A stretch of 64,000 bases of DNA from Paenibacillus humicola (GCF_028826105.1 NZ_JAQGPL010000001.1:3808501-3872500), one strand, 5' to 3'; positions 1-8,693 are shown, numbered from the stretch's first letter. The notes: generated from the sequence alone by a model not told the origin. Numbers and translations are program-made.

Positions 1-1436
1 TCGACATGGACCGTCTTGTCCTTGATCCACTGCCACCTTGGCGCATCCAATGCCGCCTGCGGATTAAGCCGAAAATCGATCATGTTCATCACGACCTGCA
101 CGTGGCCCTGCGGCTGCATAAACCCGCCCATGACGCCAAAAGGGCCGACCGCCTTTCCGTCTTTGGACAGGAACCCGGGGATGATGGTATGGTACGTTTT
201 TTTGCCCGGTTCAAGCCGGTTGCTGTGACCCGGATCCAGCGAGAACGTATGCCCCCGGTTTTGCAGCGCGATTCCGGTGCCGGGAACGACAAGCCCGGAC
301 CCGAACCCCATGTAGTTGCTTTGAATGTAGGAGATCATGTTTCCTTCGCCGTCAGCGGCGGAAAGATAAACCGTCCCGCCCTTCGGCGGTTCGCCCGCCG
401 CAGGCGACCCTGCCCGGCCGGTCATCAGTGCCCTTCGCTTCAGGGTATAGTCCTCCGACAGCAGCGCTTCGACGGACGCCGTCATCTTGTCTTGCTGCGT
501 AATATAATGCAGTCCGTCGGCGAAGGCCAGCTTCATTGCTTCGATTTGGTTGTGAACCGTTTCCGCGTCGCCCTGCCCGGCGAAATCGAAGCCCTTCAAA
601 AGGTTGAGCGCCATCAAAGCCACCATGCCCTGGCCGTTCGGCGGAATTTCCCACACGTCGAAGCCCCTGTAATTGACGCTCACCGGCGTCACCCACTCGG
701 GCTCATATTCCGCGAGATCCGCGGCAGAGATGAACCCCCCGTACTGCTTGGAAAAGCGGTCGATTTTCTCGGCCAGCTCTCCGCGGTAGAACGATTCGGC
801 GCCGCTCTCGGCAATCGACTGCAGCGTGCTCGCATGGCCCGGCGACCGCCATACCTCCCCAATCCGGGGCGCTCTTCCTTCCGGCGCAAACGTCTCGAAC
901 CAGCTTGAAAAGGGGTCGCCGGCCGTTTTCGCTTGTAAATGCCTGACGGCGGACGCCCAGTAATAGCCGAGCGTCGGCGTTAACGGATATCCTTGACGGG
1001 CGTATTCGATCGCCGGCCGCAGTGTTTCCGTCAAAGGCAGCTTCCCGAATCGTTCGGATAACGCCTTCCATGCAGCCGGCGCGCCGGGAACCGTAACGGG
1101 AATGAACCCGTAGACCGGCATTTCCGTATAGCCGGCCCGCTTCACCGCCTCGATCGAAATCGAGCGGGGCGAAGGACCGCTGGCGTTCAGCCCGTGCAGC
1201 TGGTCCTTAACCCACACCAAAGCGAAAGCGTCGCCGCCGATGCCGTTGGATGTCGGTTCGACAACCGTGAGGCATGCGGCGGCGGCGATGGCGGCATCGA
1301 TCGCGTTTCCGCCTTTTTTGAGCATATCCAGCCCGGCTTGGGCGGCAAGCGGCTGCGAGGTCGCCACCATGCCGTTTTTGGCGTATACGGTATTTCTTCT
1401 TGAGGCATACGGATATTCGGACGGATTAAACTCCAT
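1..1436 (-). CDS. ggt: Gamma-glutamyltransferase, C-terminus cut by window edge
   Basis: Ntn-hydrolase family enzyme that cleaves or transfers gamma-glutamyl groups of glutathione and related peptides. About 478 residues are visible and the frame is still open at the window start; the family is usually 530-580 residues. Seen: an N-terminal segment with GGNAIDAA and SNGIGGDAF, the GGTVYL context that in this family carries the Thr at the autocatalytic cleavage site, and downstream SNYMGFGSG and the TYHTIIPG region. The ATG at 1436 follows GGGAGG at good spacing. No obvious signal peptide is visible (N-terminus MEFNPSEYPYASRRN), so a cytoplasmic enzyme is possible, unlike many exported homologues. 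It is the last visible gene of the Lrp-ABC importer operon, 17 bp behind the ATPase gene, which suggests that it processes imported gamma-glutamyl peptides. The family is certain; the substrate is inferred. Confidence 0.93.
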   Translation of the reverse strand, partial: MEFNPSEYPYASRRNTVYAKNGMVATSQPLAAQAGLDMLKKGGNAIDAAIAAAACLTVVEPTSNGIGGDAFALVWVKDQLHGLNASGPSPRSISIEAVKRAGYTEMPVYGFIPVTVPGAPAAWKALSERFGKLPLTETLRPAIEYARQGYPLTPTLGYYWASAVRHLQAKTAGDPFSSWFETFAPEGRAPRIGEVWRSPGHASTLQSIAESGAESFYRGELAEKIDRFSKQYGGFISAADLAEYEPEWVTPVSVNYRGFDVWEIPPNGQGMVALMALNLLKGFDFAGQGDAETVHNQIEAMKLAFADGLHYITQQDKMTASVEALLSEDYTLKRRALMTGRAGSPAAGEPPKGGTVYLSAADGEGNMISYIQSNYMGFGSGLVVPGTGIALQNRGHTFSLDPGHSNRLEPGKKTYHTIIPGFLSKDGKAVGPFGVMGGFMQPQGHVQVVMNMIDFRLNPQAALDAPRWQWIKDKTVHV

Positions 1437-1453
1437 GATCAATTCCTCCCGGG

Positions 1454-2452
1454 TTAACCCATTTTTATGGCCGCAGCTGCTTCTTCTTGAACCAGGTGAC
1501 AGGAAACGTACTGGCCGGAACCGATTCGAGCCGGCGCGGGTGCCGCCGATTTGCACGCATCGACGGCCGACGGACATCTCGGGTGGAACGCGCACCCGCT
1601 CGGCGGGTTCGCCGGACTCGGCAAATCGCCCCGCAAAATGATCCGCTCCCTGACCGCCTTCGGATTCGCGACCGGAAGCGCGGAAAGGAGCGCCTTGGTA
1701 TACGGATGGCCGGGGCTGCTGAACAGCTTCCGCTTGTCCGCGGTTTCCACCACGCGCCCCAGATACATGACGGCCACCCGGTCGCATATATGTTTGATGA
1801 CGGACAAATCGTGGGAAATGAAAATGAGCGTTAACTGAAATTCTTTTTTTAAATCCTTCAGCAGATTCAAAATTTGAGCTTGAATCGATACATCCAGCGC
1901 TGAGACGGCTTCGTCGGCGATGATCAATTTCGGTTTGACGATGAGCGCCCGCGCAATGCCGATGCGCTGTCTCTGCCCGCCGGAGAAATCGTGCGGATAA
2001 CGGTCCAAATATTCCTTCTTCAGGCCGACGATCTCGATCATCTCTTCGACCGCCCGGAGCCGCTCGCTTTTCGTTCCGATTTCATGCACGTTCAGCGGCT
2101 CCGTCAAGATTTGCCGGATCTTTTTTTTGGGATTTAGCGAGGCATACGGGTCTTGAAAAATGAACTGCACGTCTTTGCGCATTTTGCGCATCTCTTCTGC
2201 CGACAGCTTGGCTAAATCTTTGCCCTGGAAAAGAACCTGTCCTCCGGTCGGTTCGATCAGCCTGAGAATGCTCTTGCCCGTCGTCGACTTTCCGCAGCCG
2301 GATTCGCCGACAATGCCCAACGTTTCGCCTTCCGACACGTGCAGATCGACGCCGTCCACAGCCCGGACGTAACCGGCCGTGCGGCCCAGCAGCCCTTTTT
2401 TGATCGGAAAATATTTTTTTAAGCCTTTCACTTCCAGAAGCGGGTTATTCAT
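1454..2452 (-). CDS. Peptide ABC transporter ATPase (DppF/OppF type)
   Basis: Second ATPase subunit of a dipeptide/oligopeptide importer, 332 residues. Seen: Walker [11 protein letters not shown]-loop FIFQDPYASL, signature LSGGQRQR written here as FSGGQRQRIGIARAL, Walker B LIIADEAVSALD, switch His in LIFISHDLSV, and the C-terminal oligopeptide-type Cys cluster (CAFHPRCPSAVDAC). The frame extends 42 codons further upstream, but those residues overlap the preceding gene and are not family-like. The ATG at 2452 ([11 protein letters not shown]) is preceded by AAGGGG and overlaps the end of the upstream ATPase gene by 8 bp, which indicates translational coupling. It sits in the importer operon with a gamma-glutamyltransferase gene downstream. 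Substrate specificity cannot be read from the ATPase. Confidence 0.95.
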   Translation of the reverse strand: MNNPLLEVKGLKKYFPIKKGLLGRTAGYVRAVDGVDLHVSEGETLGIVGESGCGKSTTGKSILRLIEPTGGQVLFQGKDLAKLSAEEMRKMRKDVQFIFQDPYASLNPKKKIRQILTEPLNVHEIGTKSERLRAVEEMIEIVGLKKEYLDRYPHDFSGGQRQRIGIARALIVKPKLIIADEAVSALDVSIQAQILNLLKDLKKEFQLTLIFISHDLSVIKHICDRVAVMYLGRVVETADKRKLFSSPGHPYTKALLSALPVANPKAVRERIILRGDLPSPANPPSGCAFHPRCPSAVDACKSAAPAPARIGSGQYVSCHLVQEEAAAAIKMG

Positions 2453-3422
2453 CGGTCCGGTCCCCTTCCGTAAACAGCCAGCATCTGCACTTGCGGTTTC
2501 CTTGTTCCCGGAGCGGCGGCTGCTCCGCCAAGCATCGTTCCATAACCTTGCTGCAGCGCGGCGCAAACCGGCATCCATGCGGCATTTGGTGAACCATGGG
2601 CACGGAGCCCGGAATCGTATCCAAATATTCCTGGTCCTTCCCGATGTCGGGCCGCGACTCCATCAAGCCTATCGTGTAGGGATGCTTGGGATCCTCGAAC
2701 AACGCGGCCACATCCGCCTCTTCCACCACCTGCCCCGCATACATGACGATCACCCTGTCGCACATTTCCGCCACGACGCCCAAATCGTGCGTGATGAGCA
2801 TCACGGACGTTCCCGTCTTTTCTTTCAGCTCGCGGAGCAGGTCGAGAATTTGCGCCTGGATGGTCACGTCGAGCGCCGTTGTCGGTTCATCGGCGATAAT
2901 AAGCTTCGGATTGCATGCCATGGCCATCGCGATCATGACCCGCTGCCTCATTCCGCCCGAGAGCTGATGCGGATATTCGCGGCAAATTTCCTCCGCCCGC
3001 GGCATCCCCACCGCTTTCAGCAGCTCGATGACTCTGGCTTTCGCCCGGTCCTTCGGCCATTTAAGGTGAAGCCGAATCGATTCTTCGATTTGCCGCCCTA
3101 CGGGATGGAGCGGATTCAACGAGGTCATCGGTTCCTGAAAAATCATGGCGATTTGGTTCCCGCGAATGTCCCGCATCTGTTTGGCGGAACAAGCGAGCAG
3201 GTCCCGGCCGTCGAAGCGGATTCGTCCTTCCGCCTTCCCGTTTTCCGGTAGAAGCCCCATGATCGTCAGGCTCGTTACGCTTTTTCCGCACCCCGATTCC
3301 CCCACGATTCCAAGCGTTTCGCCGGGTTCGACGGAGAAGTCCACGCCGTCCACGACGGCCGCTTGACCGCGGTCCGTTTTGAAGGCGGTCCGCAAATTCC
3401 GAATTTCAAGCAAAGCGTTCAT
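2445..3422 (-). CDS. Peptide ABC transporter ATPase (DppD/OppD type)
   Basis: First ATPase subunit of the importer, 325 residues. Seen: Walker [13 protein letters not shown]-loop [11 protein letters not shown], signature [14 protein letters not shown], Walker [14 protein letters not shown]-switch MLITHDLGV, and the C-terminal cysteine motif [15 protein letters not shown] typical of Opp/Dpp ATPases, which can bind an iron-sulphur cluster in characterised relatives. The ATG at 3422 lies 12 bp behind the permease gene stop. Together with the 1454-2452 product it would form the nucleotide-binding heterodimer on the cytoplasmic face of the two permeases at 3435-5218. It is an ordinary member of the family with no missing motif. 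Confidence 0.95.
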   Translation of the reverse strand: MNALLEIRNLRTAFKTDRGQAAVVDGVDFSVEPGETLGIVGESGCGKSVTSLTIMGLLPENGKAEGRIRFDGRDLLACSAKQMRDIRGNQIAMIFQEPMTSLNPLHPVGRQIEESIRLHLKWPKDRAKARVIELLKAVGMPRAEEICREYPHQLSGGMRQRVMIAMAMACNPKLIIADEPTTALDVTIQAQILDLLRELKEKTGTSVMLITHDLGVVAEMCDRVIVMYAGQVVEEADVAALFEDPKHPYTIGLMESRPDIGKDQEYLDTIPGSVPMVHQMPHGCRFAPRCSKVMERCLAEQPPLREQGNRKCRCWLFTEGDRTDE

Positions 3423-3434
3423 CCCGGTCGCCTC

Positions 3435-4265
3435 CTATTTCCTGGCCTTCGGATCCAGATAAAGCTGCAGTCCGTCGCCGAGCAGGTTAAAGCCGAGCAC
3501 GACGATGAAGATCGCCGCCCCGGGGAAGTATGTCGCATAGGGAGCGGCGGTCACCAGGCTTTGAGCCTGATTCAGCATGCTCCCCCAGGACGGCGCGGGC
3601 GGCTTGACGCCCAGCCCGAGGTAAGACAGCGATGCCTCCGCCAAAATGGCCGATGCCATCGCGAGCGTCGTTTGAATGATGATCGGATTGATCGCATTGG
3701 GAAGAATGTGGCTGAACAGAATCGACCGGTTTTTGACGCCGACCGCTTTGGCCGCCTGGATATAATCCAGATTCCGGATCGCCAGCACCTGACCGCGGGT
3801 AATGCGCACGAAAGCCGGCGCGAACCCGATGCCGATGGCCAGCATGGCGTTGCCGAATCCCGAGCCCAATACGGCCGCGAGCGCAAGCGCGAGAATGAGA
3901 AAAGGAAAGGCCTGCATGGCGTCGACGGTGCGCATCACGACCCACTCGTCCCAGAACCCGCCGTAATAGCCGGACCGGAGCCCGATCGGAATGCCGATCG
4001 CCATCGCGATGCCGACGGAAATGAGGGCGGCTTTGATGGAAATTTGCGCGCCGTAAATGACGCGGGAGAAAATGTCCCGGCCCAGGTCGTCCGTGCCGAA
4101 TAAATGGCTGGCGCCCGGCGGCTCGAGAATGTGGTTATAATCCTGTGCATTCGGATCGTACGGGGCGATTTGATGGGCGAAAACGGCGGTTAACACCAGC
4201 GCCAAAATAATGAAGGCCCCGAGCGCGCCCAGCCCCGAACGGAAAAATCGCCGGAATGGTCTCAT
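3435..4265 (-). CDS. Peptide ABC transporter permease (DppC/OppC type)
   Basis: Inner-membrane permease of 276 residues. Seen: an N-terminal anchor helix (FRSGLGALGAFIILALVL), the OppC-type motif HLFGTDDLGRDIFSRVIYGAQIS, several hydrophobic helices, and the EAA coupling loop around EASLSYLGLGVKPP. The frame runs 21 codons further upstream, but ATG 4265 (MRPFRRFF) is preceded by GGCGGGAG and overlaps the upstream permease stop in an ATGA arrangement, which fixes the start. It pairs with the DppB-type permease upstream and the two ATPases downstream. The family assignment is clear; the transported substrate is not visible in this subunit. Confidence 0.95.
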   Translation of the reverse strand: MRPFRRFFRSGLGALGAFIILALVLTAVFAHQIAPYDPNAQDYNHILEPPGASHLFGTDDLGRDIFSRVIYGAQISIKAALISVGIAMAIGIPIGLRSGYYGGFWDEWVVMRTVDAMQAFPFLILALALAAVLGSGFGNAMLAIGIGFAPAFVRITRGQVLAIRNLDYIQAAKAVGVKNRSILFSHILPNAINPIIIQTTLAMASAILAEASLSYLGLGVKPPAPSWGSMLNQAQSLVTAAPYATYFPGAAIFIVVLGFNLLGDGLQLYLDPKARK

Positions 4266-5218
4266 GCTTCTCCCGCCTTTCCGAGTTTGATACGGGAATC
4301 GATCGCGGCATACAGCAGGTCGACGCACAGATTGACGATCACGACGAGCAGGGCCGAGACCAGAACGGCGCCCTGCACGGTAACGTAATCCCGTTTAAAG
4401 ACGGATTCCACGATCAGCCGGCCGAACCCCGGTATCGAGAAAATGGATTCCGTAATGACGAGTCCGCCAAGCAGTCCCGCAACCAGCAGTCCGGACGTCG
4501 TCACGACGGGAATCATCGCGTTTCGAAGCACGTGTCCCAGGACGATTCGCGCCTCGCCCAAGCCTTTCGCTTTTGCGGTCCGCACAAAATCCATCGTGCT
4601 GACGTCAATCAAGCTTGACCGGAGCATCCTCATCAAGACCGCGGATTCCCGGACGCCCGTTGCGAAGCACGGCAAAATCATGCCGATCAGGTTTTGCGAA
4701 ACGCTATGTGACAGAGGCGTATACCCGGAAGAAGGAAGCCAGTGATGTTTTACCGAGAAATAGATGATCGCCATGATGGCCAGCCAGAAGCTCGGAATGC
4801 TCATTCCGCCTAGTGCCGCGAACGAACCGGTGTAATCGACCCACGTCCGCTTCCGAACGGCCGCCAATATGCCGGCGGGAAACGCGATCAGAGCCGCGAC
4901 GAGAAACGTCCCGATCGTCAGCTCGATCGTGACCGGCAGGCGCTGGGCGATCAGCGCCGACACGGGGACATGGTCCGTGATGGACATGCCCAGGTTGCCG
5001 TGCAGCACGCCGCCGAGCCAGCGAAAATACTGCACGATAAGCGGCTGATCCAGGCCCAGCTGATGCCGCAGCGCTGCGTAAGCTTCAGGCGTCGCTTCCT
5101 GCCCCAGGATGACTCGGGCGGGATCGCCCGGAATCAAATGAATCAAAATGAACGTCATGACGGACACCAAGAAGAGAATGGGTATGGTCAGCAGCAGTCT
5201 TCGGATGAAGAAAACCAT
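4262..5218 (-). CDS. Peptide ABC transporter permease (DppB/OppB type)
   Basis: Inner-membrane permease of 318 residues. Seen: the N-terminal helix FIRRLLLTIPILFLVSVMTFILIHLIPGDPA typical of DppB (read from residue 3), the GLDQPLIVQYFRWLGG segment, and the coupling loop region DFVRTAKAKGLGE. Six transmembrane segments are apparent from the hydrophobic blocks. The ATG at 5218 has GGAGGGAGG upstream and lies 27 bp behind the binding-protein gene. Its stop overlaps the next permease start by 4 bp, so the two membrane subunits are translationally coupled. Confidence 0.95.
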   Translation of the reverse strand: MVFFIRRLLLTIPILFLVSVMTFILIHLIPGDPARVILGQEATPEAYAALRHQLGLDQPLIVQYFRWLGGVLHGNLGMSITDHVPVSALIAQRLPVTIELTIGTFLVAALIAFPAGILAAVRKRTWVDYTGSFAALGGMSIPSFWLAIMAIIYFSVKHHWLPSSGYTPLSHSVSQNLIGMILPCFATGVRESAVLMRMLRSSLIDVSTMDFVRTAKAKGLGEARIVLGHVLRNAMIPVVTTSGLLVAGLLGGLVITESIFSIPGFGRLIVESVFKRDYVTVQGAVLVSALLVVIVNLCVDLLYAAIDSRIKLGKAGEA

Positions 5219-5245
5219 CGAAACGCCTCCCTCCGGTGAATTCCG

Positions 5246-6847
5246 TTATTGCTTGTCCAGCCCTGCGGTGCGGATGATTCCGTCCGGGACGTATGTAAAG
5301 CCGGTCACTTTTTTGGAGAAGCCGAAAATGTTGTTTTGGTGGTAAATATAGCTGTATTCCACGTCATCGTGCAAAATATCCATCGCTTTGTTGTAATACG
5401 CCTTGCGTTTCGTCGGGTCCTGCTCCTGCCTTGCCTCGGTCGCCAGCTTGTCGACCTCCGGATTGGCGTAATGCGAATAGTTTTGCGAGCCCTTCGTCAC
5501 GACGAAATCGTAGAAGTTTTGATCCGGGTCGGGGCGGCCGGACCAGCCGATCTGCAGCGCCTCGAAATTGCCGTTCGTCCCGTTTTCAAGCATTTGGCCA
5601 AACTCCACCTGCTCCAGCTCGACCGTGATGTTATAGGGCTTGAGCATATTTTGCAGCACCGCGCCGAACTGCTGGGCCGCCGTTCCCGTACCGACCTGGA
5701 ATTTGAATGAAAATCCGTTCGGTTTCCCTCCTTTGGCAAGCAGCGCCTTGATCGCATCCGGATCCGGCTTCGCATATTTATCGGAGTCCCCGTAGGCGAG
5801 ACTGCCCGGCGAGAACGGCGAATTGCCCGGGCTGGCGTAACCGTCGAACAGCACTTTGACGAAGGCGTCCCGGTCGATGGCCCGGTCGACGGCTTCGCGC
5901 AAATATTTGTTCGTGAACGGTCCTTTGGTCACGTTCAAATGAATGCCCTGGAAGCCCATTCCGCTTTCCGAGATAATCGTGAAATTAGCCGTATCGTCCT
6001 TGATGCTCGGAATCAGCTTGATGGCCCCGTTCAAATCGGATGCGATGTCAATCTGGCCCGACCGCAGGTTTTGGACCATAGCCGGTCCGTCGGTAAACAC
6101 TTTGTAATTGATTTCGTCCAGCTTCGGCGCCCCGTTCCAATACGCGTCGTTTTTCTTCAGCGTCACGTGATCTCCCGATACGTGCTCGACGAAAGCGTAC
6201 GGGCCGGTGCCGACAGGATGATTGACGAAGTCGTCGCCGTATTTCTTCACCGCGCTTGGCGAAGCCATCATGCCGGCGCGGTCCGTAAGAATGGAAAGAA
6301 ACGGGGAGAAAGGCTGCGATAATTGAATTTTAACGGTATTCGCATCGACTGCGGTTACGCTGTCTACGAATTTCAGCTCGTTTTTGCGCCTCGAGTTATC
6401 TTCTTCGTACCGGTCGAGGTTAAATTTGACGGCATCCGCGTTGAAATCCGTCCCGTCCTGAAACTTGACGCCCTGCTTTAGCTTCAGCGTGTAAGTTTTG
6501 CCGTCCGGGCTGATTTCGTAAGACTCGGCAAGCATCGGAACGATTTTCCCGTCCTTGTCCAAATCGAACAATTTATCGAAAATGCTGTTTTGAACATACC
6601 GGTCGACAAGCGCCGACGAAGCATAGGGATCCAGGCTGGGCGGATCGGCGTTAATTCCGATATTGAGCACTTTGCCGCCCGCCGGCGCGCCGCTTGTTTC
6701 CGCCGGAGCCGATGACGGCGCCGAAGCCGCAGAGGATGAACCGGATGCGCCCGTATTGCCGGAACCGCCTCCGCTGCAGCCCGCCATCGTGAACATCGCG
6801 CCGACGACTACCGCGGCCAAAGCCGCTTGGAGCCTTTTTGTACGCAT
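5246..6847 (-). CDS. Peptide ABC transporter substrate-binding lipoprotein (SBP family 5)
   Basis: Extracytoplasmic binding protein of 533 residues. The N-terminus has a basic start (MRTKRLQ), a hydrophobic stretch and the lipobox TMAGC followed by a Gly/Ser/Ala-rich linker, so it is predicted to be lipid-anchored. The body is a typical SBP_bac_5 fold: LNIGINADPPSLDPY, the HPVGTGPYAFVEH motif, LKKNDAYWNG, and REAVDRAIDRD. An upstream in-frame ATG at 6853 sits only two bases behind GCGAGG; ATG 6847 has the better spacing and is preferred. The gene follows the Lrp gene by 42 bp without a visible terminator. A role in dipeptide, gamma-glutamyl peptide or glutathione uptake is suggested only by the downstream ggt. 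Confidence 0.93.
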   Translation of the reverse strand: MRTKRLQAALAAVVVGAMFTMAGCSGGGSGNTGASGSSSAASAPSSAPAETSGAPAGGKVLNIGINADPPSLDPYASSALVDRYVQNSIFDKLFDLDKDGKIVPMLAESYEISPDGKTYTLKLKQGVKFQDGTDFNADAVKFNLDRYEEDNSRRKNELKFVDSVTAVDANTVKIQLSQPFSPFLSILTDRAGMMASPSAVKKYGDDFVNHPVGTGPYAFVEHVSGDHVTLKKNDAYWNGAPKLDEINYKVFTDGPAMVQNLRSGQIDIASDLNGAIKLIPSIKDDTANFTIISESGMGFQGIHLNVTKGPFTNKYLREAVDRAIDRDAFVKVLFDGYASPGNSPFSPGSLAYGDSDKYAKPDPDAIKALLAKGGKPNGFSFKFQVGTGTAAQQFGAVLQNMLKPYNITVELEQVEFGQMLENGTNGNFEALQIGWSGRPDPDQNFYDFVVTKGSQNYSHYANPEVDKLATEARQEQDPTKRKAYYNKAMDILHDDVEYSYIYHQNNIFGFSKKVTGFTYVPDGIIRTAGLDKQ

Positions 6848-6889
6848 GAACATAACCTCGCTTTACGATAGGATATAAAAAGGAGCAAG

Positions 6890-7366
6890 CTATCGGATAA
6901 ACTTCATGCGGGATTTCAGTACCTTCAGTTCCATGATGACATTCGTTTTGACGATCCCTTCGATGCGAAGCAGCTTGTCCCTGATGAATAACGAAAGCTC
7001 TTCGTTGTCTCGCGTAAACACCTCGATCATTAATTGATATTCGCCGGACGTTAACAAGACCAGCCTAGCCTCGTCCGTGTCGTTGAGTTCCCCGATCACG
7101 TGATCGAGCTTGTTCGATGCGACCGCGATCTGGATGATCGTCTGCATCCGGATGCCGGCTTTGATCGGGTTGACGACCCCCACCAGGCTCAGGATGCCGT
7201 CCTGCTGCATCTGCTGCACGCGCATGCGCACCGTGCGTTCGGTCACCCCCAATTGTTTGGCGATTTGCGTAAACGGATACCTCGCATTGTCTTGCAGAAA
7301 CTGCACGATCCGATAATCCAGCTCGTCCAGATCGGCGTTAAGATTTTGTGTCCCGGATTCCTTCAT
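6890..7366 (-). CDS. Lrp/AsnC family transcriptional regulator
   Basis: Predicted DNA-binding regulator of 158 residues. Residues about 10-65 form the AsnC-type winged HTH (LDELDYRIVQFLQDNARY, then GVTERTVRMRVQQM). The C-terminal half is the RAM ligand-binding domain (DHVIGELNDTDEARLVLLTSG, then TRDNEELSLFIRDKLLRIEGI). The frame extends 17 codons upstream, but ATG 7366 is preceded by GAGAGGT-like sequence and gives the usual family length. It is the first gene of the operon that carries the peptide importer and ggt. An 11-bp inverted repeat flanks and enters its promoter, so autoregulation is likely. Amino acid responsiveness is known for the family; the ligand here is unknown. Confidence 0.93.
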   Translation of the reverse strand: MKESGTQNLNADLDELDYRIVQFLQDNARYPFTQIAKQLGVTERTVRMRVQQMQQDGILSLVGVVNPIKAGIRMQTIIQIAVASNKLDHVIGELNDTDEARLVLLTSGEYQLMIEVFTRDNEELSLFIRDKLLRIEGIVKTNVIMELKVLKSRMKFIR

Positions 7367-7377
7367 GTTGGACCTCT

Positions 7378-7439
7378 TTCGTACTAAAGTAAATGATTTG
7401 GAACGGATTAAGGTCATTTTATCGAATTTTTAGTACGAA
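7378..7439. promoter_or_regulatory. Inverted repeat, probable Lrp operator pair
   Basis: A perfect 11-bp arm, TTCGTACTAAA, at 7378-7388 is repeated in inverted orientation (TTTAGTACGAA) at 7429-7439. The centres are 51 bp apart, close to five helical turns. The distal arm lies inside the spacer of the predicted lrp promoter and the proximal arm lies in the 5' leader. The position and spacing fit autoregulation by an octameric Lrp/AsnC protein wrapping DNA. The binding itself is inference. Confidence 0.6.
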
Positions 7440-7445
7440 TTTCAA
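7416..7445 (-). promoter_or_regulatory. SigA-type promoter of the lrp-importer-ggt operon
   Basis: On the minus strand TTGAAA (7440-7445) and TAAAAT (7416-7421) are separated by 18 bp; each hexamer matches five of six consensus bases. It lies about 50 bp before the lrp start codon, and the spacer contains one operator arm. Confidence 0.65.
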
Positions 7446-7663
7446 CCTTAATTATGATTTTAAGCGGGTATGAATTTTATGTCAATATAGTTTACATTAA
7501 AAAGTTGAATTTTGATGATATTGAATGGTTCATGCCATGATTTCACGATTTATGACAAAAATATACCCTAGAATGTCAGATGTACGTATGGAGATACTTT
7601 TTGAAAAACATTTCGCTTTGAACATATCGTTTAAAGCCCCGGTTTGTACGGACTTTGAATCGC

Positions 7664-7714
7664 ATAAAAAAAGCCTTCGACGGAACCGGCAGATGCCGAT
7701 TTCCGTTCGAAGAC
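7664..7714 (-). terminator. Intrinsic terminator of the AraC-family gene
   Basis: On the minus strand a long stem (CTTCGAACGGAA paired with TTCCGTCGAAG, plus an inner GGC/GCC element) is followed by a run of seven T. It sits about 15 bp after the stop of the AraC gene. The AT-rich rest of 7446-7660 holds no gene that I can recognise. Confidence 0.85.
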
Positions 7715-7727
7715 TTAGGGGCGGAAA

Positions 7728-8597
7728 TTAATGCTGTGAGACCGCGGCGGCAATAGCGGGCTTGCGCAGATCGGAAGGCGAATAGCCTTTCACGAGCCGG
7801 AAGCACCGGTTGAAGGTCCGAATGCTGTTGAAGCCGCACTGGTACGCAATGTCGGTGATCGGCGCCTTGTCGCATACGATCATGTTCTCGGCCTTGTTGA
7901 GGCGGAGCATGTTTTGATACGCCTTCAAATTCATGCCGATCACCTTATTGAAGATTCGGGAAAAATAATACGGGCTGATGTTCATCGTCCGGGCGATTTC
8001 CTCGAGCGACGGGTTGTTCATCACATTTTTCTCGATATACCGCAGCGATTCCTGGACGAGCTTGATGCTGGAGTCGCTCTGCTCCCGCTTCGTTTCGCAC
8101 TCCTGTTTCGGCAGATGCCTCAGCATCAGGCCGCACAGCTCGAGCAGCTTGCTTTTCGCAAACAGCTTATAGAAATCGCGATGGTCGTTCATTTCCCGAA
8201 AGAGGCTGTGGAACAGCGCTTTCATGTTGTCGTAAACGTCGCGGTCAAGTCCCCCCGGCTGCCCGACGGATTTGGCCTCGATAAACGGGCTGTTGAAAAT
8301 ATGATTTTTTTGCCACGTTCCGTAGCCATCGATATATTCAGGCAAACATTTGATCAAGATGACCGAATTGCTGATCTCCGAAGAGAAAAAGTGGATATCG
8401 TTGCTGCAGCAGATTCCGATATCGCCGGCCTGCAAAACCCGCTGCTCCTCATTGATTCCCATTTGAACCGCGCCTTCGATCACGTAAACCAATTCCACGT
8501 CGACATGCCAATGCGCAAGCGCATGAAGGTCCGATAAAATACAAATGTCCATTTGGATCTCTTCGTATTGATTCTGGACCTCAAAGGCGGCTTTCAT
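7728..8597 (-). CDS. AraC family transcriptional regulator with N-terminal cupin domain
   Basis: Predicted ligand-responsive regulator of 289 residues. Residues about 15-110 look like an AraC-type cupin (HWHVDVELVYVIEGAVQMGI, then LQAGDIGICCSNDIHFF). Residues about 190-285 hold the two-HTH AraC domain (NPSLEEIARTMNISPYYFSR, then ITDIAYQCGFNSIRTFNRCF). The ATG at 8597 follows GAGGAGGAGAG. It stands alone between a terminator and the convergent end of the comEC transcription unit, so its target genes are not adjacent. Its promoter is a near-perfect SigA promoter carrying a palindrome and a cre site, so it is itself tightly regulated, probably by carbon supply. The sugar link is inferred from the cre site, not from the protein. 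Confidence 0.9.
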   Translation of the reverse strand: MKAAFEVQNQYEEIQMDICILSDLHALAHWHVDVELVYVIEGAVQMGINEEQRVLQAGDIGICCSNDIHFFSSEISNSVILIKCLPEYIDGYGTWQKNHIFNSPFIEAKSVGQPGGLDRDVYDNMKALFHSLFREMNDHRDFYKLFAKSKLLELCGLMLRHLPKQECETKREQSDSSIKLVQESLRYIEKNVMNNPSLEEIARTMNISPYYFSRIFNKVIGMNLKAYQNMLRLNKAENMIVCDKAPITDIAYQCGFNSIRTFNRCFRLVKGYSPSDLRKPAIAAAVSQH

Positions 8598-8643
8598 ACA
8601 CTCTCCTCCTCAGTAAACATGGTTGTCTGCTTACATCAAAAAA

Positions 8644-8658
8644 AGAATGCGTTTACAT
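8644..8658 (-). promoter_or_regulatory. CcpA cre site at the AraC gene start point
   Basis: The minus strand reads ATGTAAACGCATTCT, which agrees with every fixed position of the cre consensus WTGNAANCGNWNNCW. It begins about seven bases after the -10 box, that is at the predicted transcription start, a position where CcpA normally represses. Binding is inferred. Confidence 0.65.
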
Positions 8659-8664
8659 TCTGAC

Positions 8665-8693
8665 ATTATATCGGGGCCGCCCCGATTTGTCAA
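8665..8693 (-). promoter_or_regulatory. Consensus SigA promoter with palindromic spacer (AraC gene)
   Basis: The minus strand has TTGACA (8688-8693), a 17-bp spacer and TATAAT (8665-8670), all consensus. The spacer is occupied by a 17-bp perfect palindrome centred on 8678 (ATCGGGGC, central base, GCCCCGAT), which looks like a repressor operator. Confidence 0.8.
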
